A stretch of DNA of 64,000 nucleotides from Acanthosepion esculentum (taxonomy: Eukaryota > Mollusca > Cephalopoda > Sepiida > Sepiidae). Below are positions 44,647-54,959 of this stretch, one piece after another. Position numbers and translations under genes: made by a program. The notes below the pieces were generated by a model. The model was not told where the DNA came from, searched no databases, and saw only the letters and a list, made by a program, of their open reading frames with translations. The stretch spans positions 53,848,746 through 53,912,745 of the forward strand of contig OZ038479.1 in assembly GCA_964036315.1 (NCBI GenBank), given 5' to 3'. Within the stretch, counting starts at the first letter, position 1, and every line of letters starts with the position of its first letter.

Positions 44647-45838
44647 TCAAGTGAGCAAAACTATTGGAACACATGAGACATGTGTTTCTTGTTACCCAGG
44701 TGTTGCCTTTTAGATTGATTGTTTAAACATTAAATATCTCCAAATGACAACTCTTGGTTTTAGCCTTGGGTTTCATATGTAAAGACTGCATTTTTTGTTA
44801 AAAAGGATGAACCAACATGAAGGTGAGAGAGTGGTCTATGCAAGCCATTTTGAAAGTGAGAAAAGAAGGAAAATCAATTGGAGCCATTCAACAAACATTG
44901 GGCATAGGCATCGCACCAATTTGAAATGACCTGAAAAAGAAAGAAACTACTGGTGTAGACATAGAACAGGTCAGCCAAGGGAAAAAAGCAGCAGTAGAAA
45001 CAGTGTGAGTGTTGTGAGGAAGCACCCCAAATCAATGACATCACCAACAACCTCCATGGTGCAGAGGTGAAGGTTTCACAATCTATTGTTCAAAGAAGAC
45101 TTTGTGAGCAGAAATATAGAGGCCATAGCACAAGATGCAAACTGCTCATCAGCAGTAATAATCAGAAGGCCAAATTGGAATTTACAAGGAAGTACAGAGA
45201 TGAATGACAAAAGTCCTGGAAGAAAGTTTTATGAGCTGATCAGACCAAGATTAATCTCTACCAAAGTGTTGAGAAAGAAAGGATCTGCTTATGATCTAAA
45301 GCATACATGCTCATCTGTGAAGCATGGTGGAGGCAGTGCATTGACTTGGGCTTGCACGGCTGCTTCTGGAACAGGCTAATTCATATTTATTGATTATGTA
45401 ACTCATGATGGTAGCAGCAGAATGAATTCAAAAGTCTGCAGAAACATTTTGTCTGTCAATTTACAGAGAAATGCATCAAAACTAATTGGGAGGAAGTTTC
45501 TCATGCAGCAGGACAATGACCCAAAACATACTGCCAACATAAAGGACTTTATTAGGAGGAAAAAGTGAACAGTTTTAGACTGGCCAAATCAGTTACTGAA
45601 CCATAACCCAGTAGAGCATGCATTTTATCTCCCGAAAAGGAGACTGAAGGGAGAAACTCCTCAAAACAAACAAGAAGTGAAAGAGGCTGCATTAAAAGTC
45701 TAGAAAAGCATTACAAATGAAAAATGCAACAATTTGGTGATGTCAGTGGGTCGCAGGCTTGATGCAGTAATTGCTAGCAACCAAATATTAAATGTTATTT
45801 ACTTTAAAACTATCTGTTCTTCACTTTTGCTCACCTAA
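44647..45838 (+). mobile_element. Tc1-like DNA transposon (degenerate)
   Basis: The ends share GTGAGCAAAA (44651) and, inverted, TTTTGCTCAC (about 45825-45834), and the 1.2-kb length is normal for Tc1 elements. The interior carries a broken transposase. Only about 10-13 bp of the terminal repeat match. Confidence 0.65.
44817..45740 (+). pseudogene. Tc1-like transposase pseudogene
   Basis: The frame begins MKVREWSMQAILKVRKEGKS, a helix-turn-helix start, and breaks soon after. Later blocks include EFTRKYRDE, a DQTKINLYQS block (first catalytic Asp region), QQDNDPKHTA (second catalytic Asp) and LNPVEH (third acidic residue region), as expected for the DDE domain of Tc1 transposases. At least ten stops or shifts separate them. 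Confidence 0.65.
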
Positions 45839-46029
45839 TAATAGAGTGATCGTATACAAAAGCTGGTATGTCCTAAGCTGTTTAAAACATTTAAATATAA
45901 ATACCAGAAAATAAAATCTGAAATTCTGAGCTCTTTTCTCGTACTCATCTTTTGATCTTAAACCCAAATGTCTTCCATGAACAACAAAAACAAAAGAATT
46001 GGCCTTATTGTTCCAATACTTTTGGAGAG

Positions 46030-46033
46030 GACA

Positions 46034-46087
<54 letters not shown>

Positions 46088-46088
46088 T
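46030..46088. repeat. (TA)n microsatellite
   Basis: Uninterrupted TA run with one phase slip at its end, directly upstream of a SINE head. Confidence 0.95.
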
Positions 46089-46092
46089 TTTG

Positions 46093-46530
46093 GAGGCACG
46101 GTGGAGTAATGGATAACGGCTTGGATTGAGGAATCGGAGAGCCGAGTTCGAATTCCAGTCGAATCAATTACGTTCACTTACGTGCTAATACCCTTGGGAA
46201 AGCTGTGAATCCTCTTCTTCTCCCTCCAACTATGGGTAAATAGCAGGATATACTGGGTTCTATAGCCTTGGATGGCAACTGGTCTAGGAGAAGGACAACT
46301 CTGAATTCAAAACCTGCGGAGGGTCGTTTGGGGACCTTGTGGCACTTAGTGCACCAGGTCTCTGTATTCGTCCCTTCAAAAAGTGTGGATGGTCCTGCAC
46401 GAAACCTTCACCACTATAATCAAATCTCATGTGCCGGCGTCGAGCTCTCAGTTTCTAGGAACTGATCTGCTTGACCCTCATACGTCGAATTTGACGGGAG
46501 AGTCGATGATATATATATATATATATATAT
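46093..46530 (+). repeat. tRNA-derived SINE, family A, copy 4, with a different 3' part
   Basis: Head GAGGCACGGTGGAGTAATGG and box B GAGTTCGAATTCC are intact, and the body matches other family-A copies up to GATGGCAACTGGTC at about 46286. From there the sequence switches to AGGAGAAGGACAACTCTGAA and a 200-bp segment that other copies lack, ending in (TA)n at 46508-46530. It may be a chimeric SINE with a longer 3' module, or two nested elements. Confidence 0.7.
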
Positions 46531-46683
46531 TAATTCATGCTTGTAAATCCAATAAAAATACATCACCTTAAGGGTTGTCTGTTTCTATTTAAATTGAATT
46601 AATAATTGCTCTGACTTGACATTGAGCTCTCTGGATTACATCCCCCTTAGGATTATCCATACAGATTACCAAACTTTTCATTA

Positions 46684-46684
<1 letters not shown>

Positions 46685-46724
<40 letters not shown>
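46685..46724. repeat. (TA)n microsatellite
   Basis: About 19 TA units. Confidence 0.95.
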
Positions 46725-46725
<1 letters not shown>

Positions 46726-47610
46726 CATCCACAGGGAGACTGTTTTGCTGTATCACAGCTCTTCAGTGTGGCTAGACGTCTGATTGCTTCAAGCCAGGAT
46801 TGAAATTTGACCGATTTGGCATCAGTCAGATCTCCTATCCTTTAGCTATTGGTGCATGGTAAAGAGAAAGGTAAATTTTAGTGTTTTCTATACAAAATAT
46901 GCCTGTAGTCAGAAGAGTTCAATTCAAGTTGAAGAGCAATGTGTTAATAGCAGTAGCAGCCACTTTTTTTAAAATCACCCTCTTCTCCAGAGAGCTCAAT
47001 CGAATTTCCTGAGAGACCAGATATAAAATAAAGATAGGTTCTATTTGGCAAACCCATCAAGTTTGATAGGAAATTCAAGTTTATACCTTTTCCAAATAAA
47101 TTTATATTTTTCTTTTTCCAATTTTTTATTTTCTGTTCTATGGAAGACCAGACATCAAATTCTGAATGATGCCTATTGACTAATGCACTTAATTGAAATT
47201 TCATTGGTGAAGTTTTCAGTAAAATTGGAAAATTCCTTGTTTTGGGGTCATCTTTCTTTAAAAAACTGAGGGTGTGGTTTTCATGTTAAAGTGTGCATGA
47301 TGTTCAGATGTCCCACTGATGTTTTATGAAGAAATCAAAATATAAATTTAAATTAAGGAACAATAATTTCTTTGTGAATTTTTCTAGTTAATTTTTCTTT
47401 TAATAAAGCTTCATATCAAAATATTAAGAAAGGCTTTGTTAAGTGCAATGAAATATTTTCACATCAATACTGAATAAATTTGTCAAATAATAGTAGTGTG
47501 TAAAAGAACCAGTGAACTACTTCTTATTTGCCATTTTCTATATTATTCAGTGTAAGGATAAGTGTAAGTGCAGGTCTGTAAGACAAGTACTGTTTAACAC
47601 TTGAACATGT
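46725..47610. other. intergenic, no gene recognised
   Basis: AT-rich. An 86-codon minus frame at 46944-47204 has no recognisable domain. Confidence 0.35.
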
Positions 47611-47644
47611 TGACAAGTAAGGGCATACAAAGAAACTGGAGTAA

Positions 47645-47710
47645 CAGGAGACAGAGATTCATACCTTTTCCAAGGGTGTTAGTGCAAAGTGAACAAAGCA
47701 GACTTGGTTA
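47645..47710 (-). repeat. SINE family A fragment (minus strand)
   Basis: GATTCATACCTTTTCCAAGG followed by GTGTTAGTGCAAAGTGAAC is the reverse complement of the centre of the family-A body. Confidence 0.6.
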
Positions 47711-47821
47711 GAATTTGACTTTCTGCATTAAGATATACTGCCACATGTAGATAACAGTTCTAGGCACCTTCCACCTGCGAGTAACCTCTCAAGGTCTATG
47801 GTAGTGTAAAAAAAATATATA

Positions 47822-47976
47822 CAGTGTAACCCGGATATAAGAGAGTTGTCGGGACCAGAGAAGAAGTATCTTATATCCGGGTTTGGTCTATTATATATAC
47901 ATTAACACAGGCTCTAATTTGGGACCAGAGAAAATCTCTCTTATATCCAAGTTTCTCTTATATCCGGGTCACACTG
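47822..47976. mobile_element. 155-bp MITE, pogo/Tc1-type, with TA target duplication
   Basis: Left end CAGTGTAACCCGGATATAAG and right end, reversed, CAGTGTGACCCGGATATAAG differ at one position over about 23 bp. Both ends are flanked by TA (47820-47821 and 47977-47978), the target duplication of Tc1/mariner/pogo transposases. An extra inverted CTTATATCCGGG lies inside near 47871. No coding capacity. It lies just upstream of the region duplicated from the first zinc-finger locus. Confidence 0.88.
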
Positions 47977-47984
47977 TATACCCC

Positions 47985-49320
47985 TTAAGTCTATCATAAA
48001 TTTTGGAATGCTAGAATTCAGCTAACCAAACCAAAAGTTTTATCTAGCACTGTTATATGCACAATCACACTTAAATCACGTTTAATTTTAAAACACTTAT
48101 GATGAGGAACTTTTGCAAAAATATTAACAATGAAAAACAAAAATAGTTTATTACTTGATATTTGAATTTGATTCCTCATTCTCTCTTCCTTAAAGATGAA
48201 AAAAACAAAGCTTTCTTTGTTTATTATACTTTAAATTTAATGCTTTTTGCCTCATTTCAAGATTTATGCCTAAATGAATGTTCTTTTTCTTATTGTTATT
48301 CACCTTATTTATATTATAATTGCTCTGCTGTTGTCTGCTTGTCTTTTGTGAAAACTGAGTTTGTTTACAAGTAGAAAGAAGAATCTCTAAAGTATAATCT
48401 TTTAGACATTATAAAATTTTTCAGTAAGATACCATTGTACTTGCATATTGTGTTTCAACTCAAAAGAAAATTATTTAAGATAAACTTAGTGATTTTTCTA
48501 TTGATCTTTCCTGGCTGCTGCATTATTGTGCCCCTGTGTTGATCTCAACTAGCCTTAATATATAGCTAAATGTATGAATTGATTTGATATATTATTCATT
48601 GCCTCTGTTAAATATGTCTCATTACTTTCTCCTCATACATGTTTTGGTTGAATAGAAAATCATGATATTCATAAAAACTTATTATTTAGAATTCAATTGA
48701 AAGAAAATAAGAATTTTGACTTTTCATCAAGAACAGAGAAATATATGATGGAACATTTAAGTAAAAGTTGTGTATATGTATTGTCAAAAGCAAGAAACCA
48801 TGTACGTTGAAGCTTGTTTGTTTACATATGAGTAAAAAAATTAGAAACCATGTTTTTGTAAACTATACCACTTTTTCTCATGATTCAGATATGGTGAGCC
48901 ATATCAAAAAACGCACTACAAACAAACTATATTCTTGTGAATTTGGTAGATCTGCATGTTCAAGGAAGTTGAATTTAAAGCATCACATGGAAATACACTG
49001 GAGAGAAATTACATTCTTGTGAAGCTTGTGGATCTGCATTTTCCTGGAAGATGCTTTTGAAGCACCATATGTAAACACATTGTGTGGAGAAAATATTCTT
49101 GTGAAGTTTGTGGATCCACATTTTTAGTGGCAAGAAATCATATGCCTGCGAAGTTTGTGGGACTTAATTTCCACAGAAGATATCTTTGGTGGGCCATATG
49201 CAAACACAAAATGGAGAGAAACCATATTATTGTGAAGTTTGTGCATCTACATTTTCCTAAAAGATTTCCTGATGCATATTATAATAACTATTTGAAGGTA
49301 AGCAACTTTTCATAATGTCA
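47985..49320 (+). pseudogene. degenerate copy of the first zinc-finger locus
   Basis: Flank and intron match 450-1500. The splice acceptor has changed from CACAG to CATAC at 48634-48638. The finger region (48768-49315) shows CEFGRSACSRKLNLKHHMEIHWRE, then after a stop CEACGSAFSWK-like and CEVCGSTF text in changing frames, with Cys to Phe and Cys to Gly losses. About five damaged fingers remain and no full finger is intact, so no DNA-binding product is expected. Confidence 0.7.
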
Positions 49321-49439
49321 CATTGAAAAACATCTTTGTTTCTTTATGGAGTTGATATAGATTCATTTTATAACAATTTTCTTATTTATGGCAGAAAGAA
49401 TTTTTCATTGTGTTGATATACAGTTGTAATGTTTGATTT

Positions 49440-49934
49440 GGGCAAACAATCTAATAACTGCCAGACTGAAATCATTATTTATAGAACTTGGGAAAAAGCA
49501 AAACACTTTATTACTTTGATCTTTCCTGGCTACAGCATTATCGTATCCCTGATCTCAATGTGCCTTATTAAATAACTAAATGTATCTGTTGAAATATGAA
49601 CTGCCTTCATGTATTATTCACTGACACTGCTAATTTATGTTTTATTTCTTTTTCTTCACAGATGTTTTGGCTGAAAAGAAGATCATGATATTCATAAAAA
49701 CTGTTATTATTGGGAATTTAATTGAAAGAAAACAAAATTTTAACTTTCTCTCAAGAACAGAGAAATATATGCTGCCATATTCATGCAAAAGTTGTATAAA
49801 CAATACACATAATCTGAAATGCTTGGTTTATAATTCCTGGATAATCTTAGTGTTACGTATGAGTATAAATTGGAGAGAAGTTACGTTTTTGTTAATTTGC
49901 AAACCCTTGTCATGATTTAGATTTAGTGTCGCAT
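49440..49934 (+). other. intron end and 5' exon sequence of the third zinc-finger gene
   Basis: TTCTTCACAG acceptor at 49660-49661, then an exon-like stretch open in one frame to 49915 (VLAEKKIMIFIKTVIIGNLI...YSCKSCINN). That frame closes before the array, and the array frame has stops just upstream of 49926, so either a frameshift separates the two or the protein starts inside the array. Confidence 0.45.
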
Positions 49935-51707
49935 ATGGAAAACTGCACTACAAACAAACAATATTCTTGTACATTTGGTGGAACGGAGTTTTTATGTAAG
50001 TCAAATTTGACGCAGAATATGGGAACATACACTATAGAGAAATCACATTCTTGTGAAGTTTGTGGATCCACATTTCCAGAGAAGACACATTTGATGCAAC
50101 ATATGCTAACACACACTGGAGAGAAAGCACATTGTTCTGAAGTTTGTGGATCTGCATTTTTGCAGGAGACACATTTAAAGCACCACATGCAAATACATGA
50201 TACAGAGAAATCACATTCTTGTAATGACTTTTTAGTGAACTCAGATTTGAAGAGCCATATGCCAATACACACAGGGGAGAAAACATATTCTTGTGAAATT
50301 TGTGCATCTGCATTTTCAGAGAAGTTGCATTTCAAGCGTCATATGCAAACACACAATGAAAAAAAACAATATTCTTGTGAAGTTTGTGGATTTTCATTTT
50401 CCCTGAAGTCAAATTTGAAGTCACATATACGAACACACACTGGAGAGAAACCATATACTTGTGAAGTTTGTGCAGCTTCATTTTCAACAAAGACACTTTT
50501 GAATCGACATATGCGAACACACACTGGAGAAAAACCACATTCTTGTGAAGTTTGTGGATATGCATTCTCTGACAAGACACTTTTGAAGCGCCATATGCGA
50601 ACACACACTGGAGAAAAACCATATTCTTGCAAACTTTGTGGATCTGCATTTTCTGTGAAATCAACTTTGAAGGACCATATGCGACGACACACTGGAGAGA
50701 AACCATATTCTTGTGAAATTTGTGGATCTGCATTTTCAGCAAAGACACCTTTGAGGCGCCATATGCAAACACACACTGGAGAGAAACCTCATTCTTGCGA
50801 AGTTTGTGGATCAGCATTTTTAGATAAGTCATCTTTGGCATGCCATATGCGAACACACACTGGAGAGAAACCATATTCCTGTGAAATTTGTGGATCTGCA
50901 TTTTCACAAAGGTCACATTTGAAGTACCATATGCAAACACACACTGGAGAGAAACCACATTCTTGTGAAGTTTGTGCATCTGCATTTTCAAGGAAGTCAT
51001 TTTTGAAACACCATATGCTAACACACACTGGTGAAAAGCCACATTCTTGTGAAGTTTGTGGATCTGCATTCTCCCTGAAGTCAAATTTGAAGGGCCATAT
51101 GCGAAGACACACTGGAGAGAAACCATATTCTTGTGAAGTTTGTGGATCTGCATTTTCAACAAAGACTCTTTTGAAGCGCCATATTCAAACACACACTGGA
51201 GAGAAGCCACATTCTTGTGAAGTTTGTGGATATACATTTTCAGGTAAGAGACTTTTCAGGCGCCATATGCGGACACACGCCAGAGAGAGAAAATATTCTT
51301 GTGAAATTTGTGGATCTGCATTTCCCGTGAATTCAACTTTGAAGGACCATATGCGAACACACACTGGAGAGAAACCATATTCTTGTGAAGTTTGTGGATC
51401 TGCATTTTCAAAAAACACAGTTTTGAAGCGCCATATGCGAACACACACTGGAGAGAAACCATATTCCTGTGAAGTTTGTGGATCTGCATTTTCAGATATG
51501 TCATCTCTAACATGCCATATGAGAACTCACACTGGAGAGAAACCATATTCTTGTGAAATTTGTGGATCTGCATTTTCACAGAAGCCACATTTGAAGTACC
51601 ATATGCAAACACACACTGGAGAGAAACCACATTGTTGTGATGTTTGTGGATCTGCATTTTCAGCAAAGCTATCTTTGGTGCGCCATATGCGAACACACAC
51701 AAGTTAG
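49935..51707 (+). CDS. C2H2 zinc-finger protein, 18 intact fingers
   Basis: The longest coding frame of the window (about 590 residues; first ATG at 49935, stop TAG at 51705-51707). After a damaged N-terminal finger (CTFGGTEF) come a complete finger, one with Ser for its first Cys (SEVCGSAF), one shortened (CNDFLVNSDLKSH), and then seventeen complete fingers in series with HTGEKP(Y/H)SC linkers; one linker is altered (HARERKYSC). The nearly constant backbone CGSAFS-K--LK-HM-TH with variable contact residues (TLLKR, NLKS, TPLRR, SSLAC, SHLKY, VLKR) marks a nuclear DNA-binding protein of a fast-changing family. No effector domain is seen, as in many invertebrate array-only proteins. It lies downstream of a dead paralog in the same orientation. 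I am confident in the family, not in the exact start. Confidence 0.88.
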   Translation: MENCTTNKQYSCTFGGTEFLCKSNLTQNMGTYTIEKSHSCEVCGSTFPEKTHLMQHMLTHTGEKAHCSEVCGSAFLQETHLKHHMQIHDTEKSHSCNDFLVNSDLKSHMPIHTGEKTYSCEICASAFSEKLHFKRHMQTHNEKKQYSCEVCGFSFSLKSNLKSHIRTHTGEKPYTCEVCAASFSTKTLLNRHMRTHTGEKPHSCEVCGYAFSDKTLLKRHMRTHTGEKPYSCKLCGSAFSVKSTLKDHMRRHTGEKPYSCEICGSAFSAKTPLRRHMQTHTGEKPHSCEVCGSAFLDKSSLACHMRTHTGEKPYSCEICGSAFSQRSHLKYHMQTHTGEKPHSCEVCASAFSRKSFLKHHMLTHTGEKPHSCEVCGSAFSLKSNLKGHMRRHTGEKPYSCEVCGSAFSTKTLLKRHIQTHTGEKPHSCEVCGYTFSGKRLFRRHMRTHARERKYSCEICGSAFPVNSTLKDHMRTHTGEKPYSCEVCGSAFSKNTVLKRHMRTHTGEKPYSCEVCGSAFSDMSSLTCHMRTHTGEKPYSCEICGSAFSQKPHLKYHMQTHTGEKPHCCDVCGSAFSAKLSLVRHMRTHTS

Positions 51708-53340
51708 AAAATACATATATGCAAATATTTTAGAGATGTCAAATGCAACGCATCATATTTAAAAGTCTGCCAGAGAGACACACTTTGTGTAATTTGCATA
51801 TCTGCATTTGCAGAGATATTAACATTGTCGAACTGCATTTAAGCACACAGATAAAAGACGCCAATTTCATGTGATGAGTTGGTGTCTCTATTTCCTCTGT
51901 CATTATCTATGATCCTATGCATGCAAAAATGTACTTGTGAGAAGTATGAGAAGTCTTCTATTGTACTAAAATAAATTCTTTTCTTGCAATACTTTACATT
52001 AACATTTTTTTTAATTTGTACATATATGTCACAAGGGCCAAAATAGAGGGTGTGCAATGGTGGTCTTCTCTAGTCTTAACCTAACCTCACGAGTCTTACT
52101 TGTATATATAATTTTCATTTCACTGAAACATCACATTTACTCTAAGATGCTATCCCACAGTCCCCAACCTACCTCATTTGCTGAATGAAATTCATAAATT
52201 AAAATTTATATATAAAATTTTGGCGGCACAACTGACATTGACTTATTGCATGTTTTTCAATAACGTATTTATGACTTGACTTTATATTTATGTAAAAATT
52301 GATATATATTTATTGACAGTACGATTTAAAATTTTTTCAGATCTTGTGTATCGATGGAAAACATTATATAAAATAAAAATGTGTTTGACAACTCATACAG
52401 GGTAAAGTTATTGCTATTTTTGAGTGGGAACATTTTTAGAAGAATTGTTTAACTTCATCATGTTACAGCAGTTTGATTTTTTGTTCTCAAGAAGATCAAA
52501 AATAAAATTCAAAGATAGAATTCCTAATTGTGTCCCTTGACTTCATTAATTTTTTATGTGTGCATGTTGTTTGGCGTTATAGATGATTTATGGCATTAGT
52601 AGATAAAGGTATCAAAATGTAAATTAACCATCAATTCAAGAAGTAAATTTTCATTTGTTTTAATGATCTTAATTGAATCATAATTGTTATAGTGTTGTAT
52701 GCATGTATTTTGTCAAAACAGACTTTGTTTTTCATGGAAAGAATAATATTTTATATATTTGAACCATTTTGAGAAAAATTTCATTATTTTATATCATGTA
52801 TAATTCTTGCACAACTGAAAAAACATTAAAATGAATATTTTTTATTTTTCTATTCTTTTGCTATTTGTTAAAAGATTTAACAGGATTTTTGTCAAATAGA
52901 AGCATGTTCTACAGAAGCAGTATATTACTCTATACTTTATTCATTTATTTTCATTGCAGATTACTTTTGTCTCATTTGACTTTTACTATGAAACAATAGG
53001 CAATTATACAGTTGTTGATTTCAAGATATTAGCATGAATGGAGTAAAAATTCATGAAAGTAAAGCTCTATTTGAGAAAAATTGGCATAAATAATCTTGAG
53101 ACACTTCTTGATGAATGTACTTAATGAATTTACCTTTAGCAGTGATGACTTCTTTAATACATGGTCTGAAATGTTAACCTGTCTGAATCAGGTGACCTTC
53201 ATATATTTAGGACATTGTGCTAGTTATGGCAGACTTCAGATATTATATTGTGTTATGGGTTGATTGATTTCCTCTTGGCTAAACCCCATATCTAATAGTC
53301 CAAAGAATTCAGTTCTGAAGTGCTAGGAAGACATGTGTTT
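51708..53340. other. 3' flank and intergenic region
   Basis: Right after the stop at least one more decayed finger is visible (GTAATTTGCATATCTGCATT near 51790). Polyadenylation-like AATAAA occurs near 51969. The rest is AT-rich with no gene recognised. Confidence 0.45.
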
Positions 53341-53354
53341 GTGGTGACATGAAT

Positions 53355-53600
53355 GTAGTGGTTATAACTCCTCTATTGTGGGATCATCCTGGCCTTGTGA
53401 GACAGTGCACAGCCTTCCTTTACTCACACTCTCCATCCAAAGCCTGACAACCCTTTCCAACACCTTTTTATAGTCTGTAGCAGTGACTCTTAAACCCTGA
53501 GAAAAGAATTGGTAACTCATGACACCTCCCTCATTGCTCATGTCTCCCTGAAATTTCACAGTTATCAGAAAGTTTGTGTGCATGCCCATTTTAACATTGT
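53355..53600 (-). pseudogene. Tc1/mariner-superfamily transposase fragment
   Basis: The minus frame reads VKFQGDMSNEGGVMSYQFFS, then GLRVTATDYKKVLERVVRLW and RLCTVSQGQDDPTIEEL. It resembles the segment GVVSSEGDVMPPxFFxxGLRxxxxxYxxVLExVVxPW before the second catalytic Asp in mariner-type transposases of invertebrates. Only this segment is left, and no terminal repeats are found. Confidence 0.55.
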
Positions 53601-53884
53601 TGGGGTTTCTGCATAAGCATCTGCCATTCTATAGTTGACCTTTTGGTCTTGATCAAAGTTTTTCACATATGAGAAAAGCCAAAGAATTCCAGACCATTGA
53701 TGTTTCAATTTGCTTCAAGCAAAGAAATTTTTCTTGTATGTAAAGCTTGAAGTCCTGCTCTTTTATATTCCTGACACAAAAGGCTTTCTTATTGGTGATT
53801 TCTTTAATGGCAACAGATAGAAGCCTATAATATAGAAAAGATCAAAGAAAATATGCTCTTTGCCAGGAGGTATAATTTTTATGG

Positions 53885-54270
53885 AGATGTTGAAACTTAA
53901 AAGATTCTTAAATCTGAATTGAAAAAGAGAATCGTTGCAGAATAAGCAGAGGAGTAACATAATTTTATTCAAATGAATGCAATTCTTCTGGTAAAGACAG
54001 CTCTAAGAATCGACTTATGCTTGAAATGTGAATTTATTTGTGTCTCTACAAACACTGTGAAATACTGAAAGAAAAAACAGAGGCTTCACTTTGAATATGC
54101 TAATACAAAAATATATCTAAAACAGAATGGAGACCGATGTGTTTAGACTACCTTGTATACTGTCTAACCAGAATTTCAGAGTAGGTACAAATCCTGCCAA
54201 GTTTCTTTCTTAAAGCAAGACTTCAGAGTTGATATAAGTCCTGCTAACCATCTTTTCTAAGGAAGTTTAC
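53885..54270. repeat. fragments shared with other repeats in the window
   Basis: 53885-53995 resembles the 115-bp unit at 37.7-38.0 kb; 54150-54215 (TGTCTAACCAGAATTTCAGA) resembles the border of the P-element-like locus at 63505-63570 and 30860-30930. Confidence 0.45.
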
Positions 54271-54386
54271 AGAAACCTTGGTTTTGTTTTTACTTTCAAG
54301 TTATGGCAGTTACGATGTGACTGGTGCAGATTGAATTCTGAGATCCTGTCACTGTAGTTAAAGCCTGCCACCTTCATTGCAGTAGG

Positions 54387-54590
54387 TCATTCACTCTCTG
54401 GGAGAGCCTCTAAAACTTCTCTACTATTAGTGACAAATTTGTGCAACTGTAAATGTCCCTTGGTGCAGATTTCTCTCACTTTATGGATCAACTTGCTGCT
54501 TTCTTCTGCAGAATCAACACTAACAAGCTCATCAATCATATAGAAATGTTTTAAGATGAATCTTGCTGCCGACAGATAGTATTCCATATA
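54387..54590 (-). pseudogene. BEL/Pao reverse transcriptase fragment
   Basis: A 66-codon minus frame reads MIDELVSVDSAEESSKLIHK, then VREICTKGHLQLHKFVTNSR and EVLEALPESE. It corresponds to the Pao RT stretch just after the catalytic YVDD (here YMID), with the typical LHKFxSNSxxVLxxLPxSE. The second Asp of the YVDD pair is replaced (I-D-E). The neighbouring RT parts are not recognisable. Confidence 0.7.
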
Positions 54591-54959
54591 TTTGGAGAGT
54601 TATTCCATGCCATAGTAGGCACATAATGGCAGTGATGCTCCTTCAAATATATGCACTCACATAAGTTACTCCTTTTTTTCTGTTTTCTTTCCCTGTTTTC
54701 AGTATAGATGTTTGATTTTACTTCATTATGATACTTAGAAAATGTAAGAATATATTAAAACAAGAAAATAAAAGGAAAATGAGAATTTTTGCTAACCAAA
54801 ATATCCATCCACTGCATAAGTTGCTCTAGCTTGATAGGTTTTTGTATCTCATACTTCTGCTCTCAATCTAACTTTATGAGTTTCTGGGACAATCACTGCA
54901 AATAATACTACAATCTTAAATTAGAATTAAGTGGCAAAAACCTATAGAAAAGCATCACC

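Noticed and set aside
50332..51237. 301-codon open frame on the minus strand opposite the third zinc-finger array (and similar ones at 2066-2737, 22461-23369, 49910-51702)
   Set aside because: Its 28-residue periodic text (IHKLHKN..SLQCVFAYG) is the antisense of the 84-bp finger repeat. With a codon-multiple period, stop-free antisense frames arise automatically.
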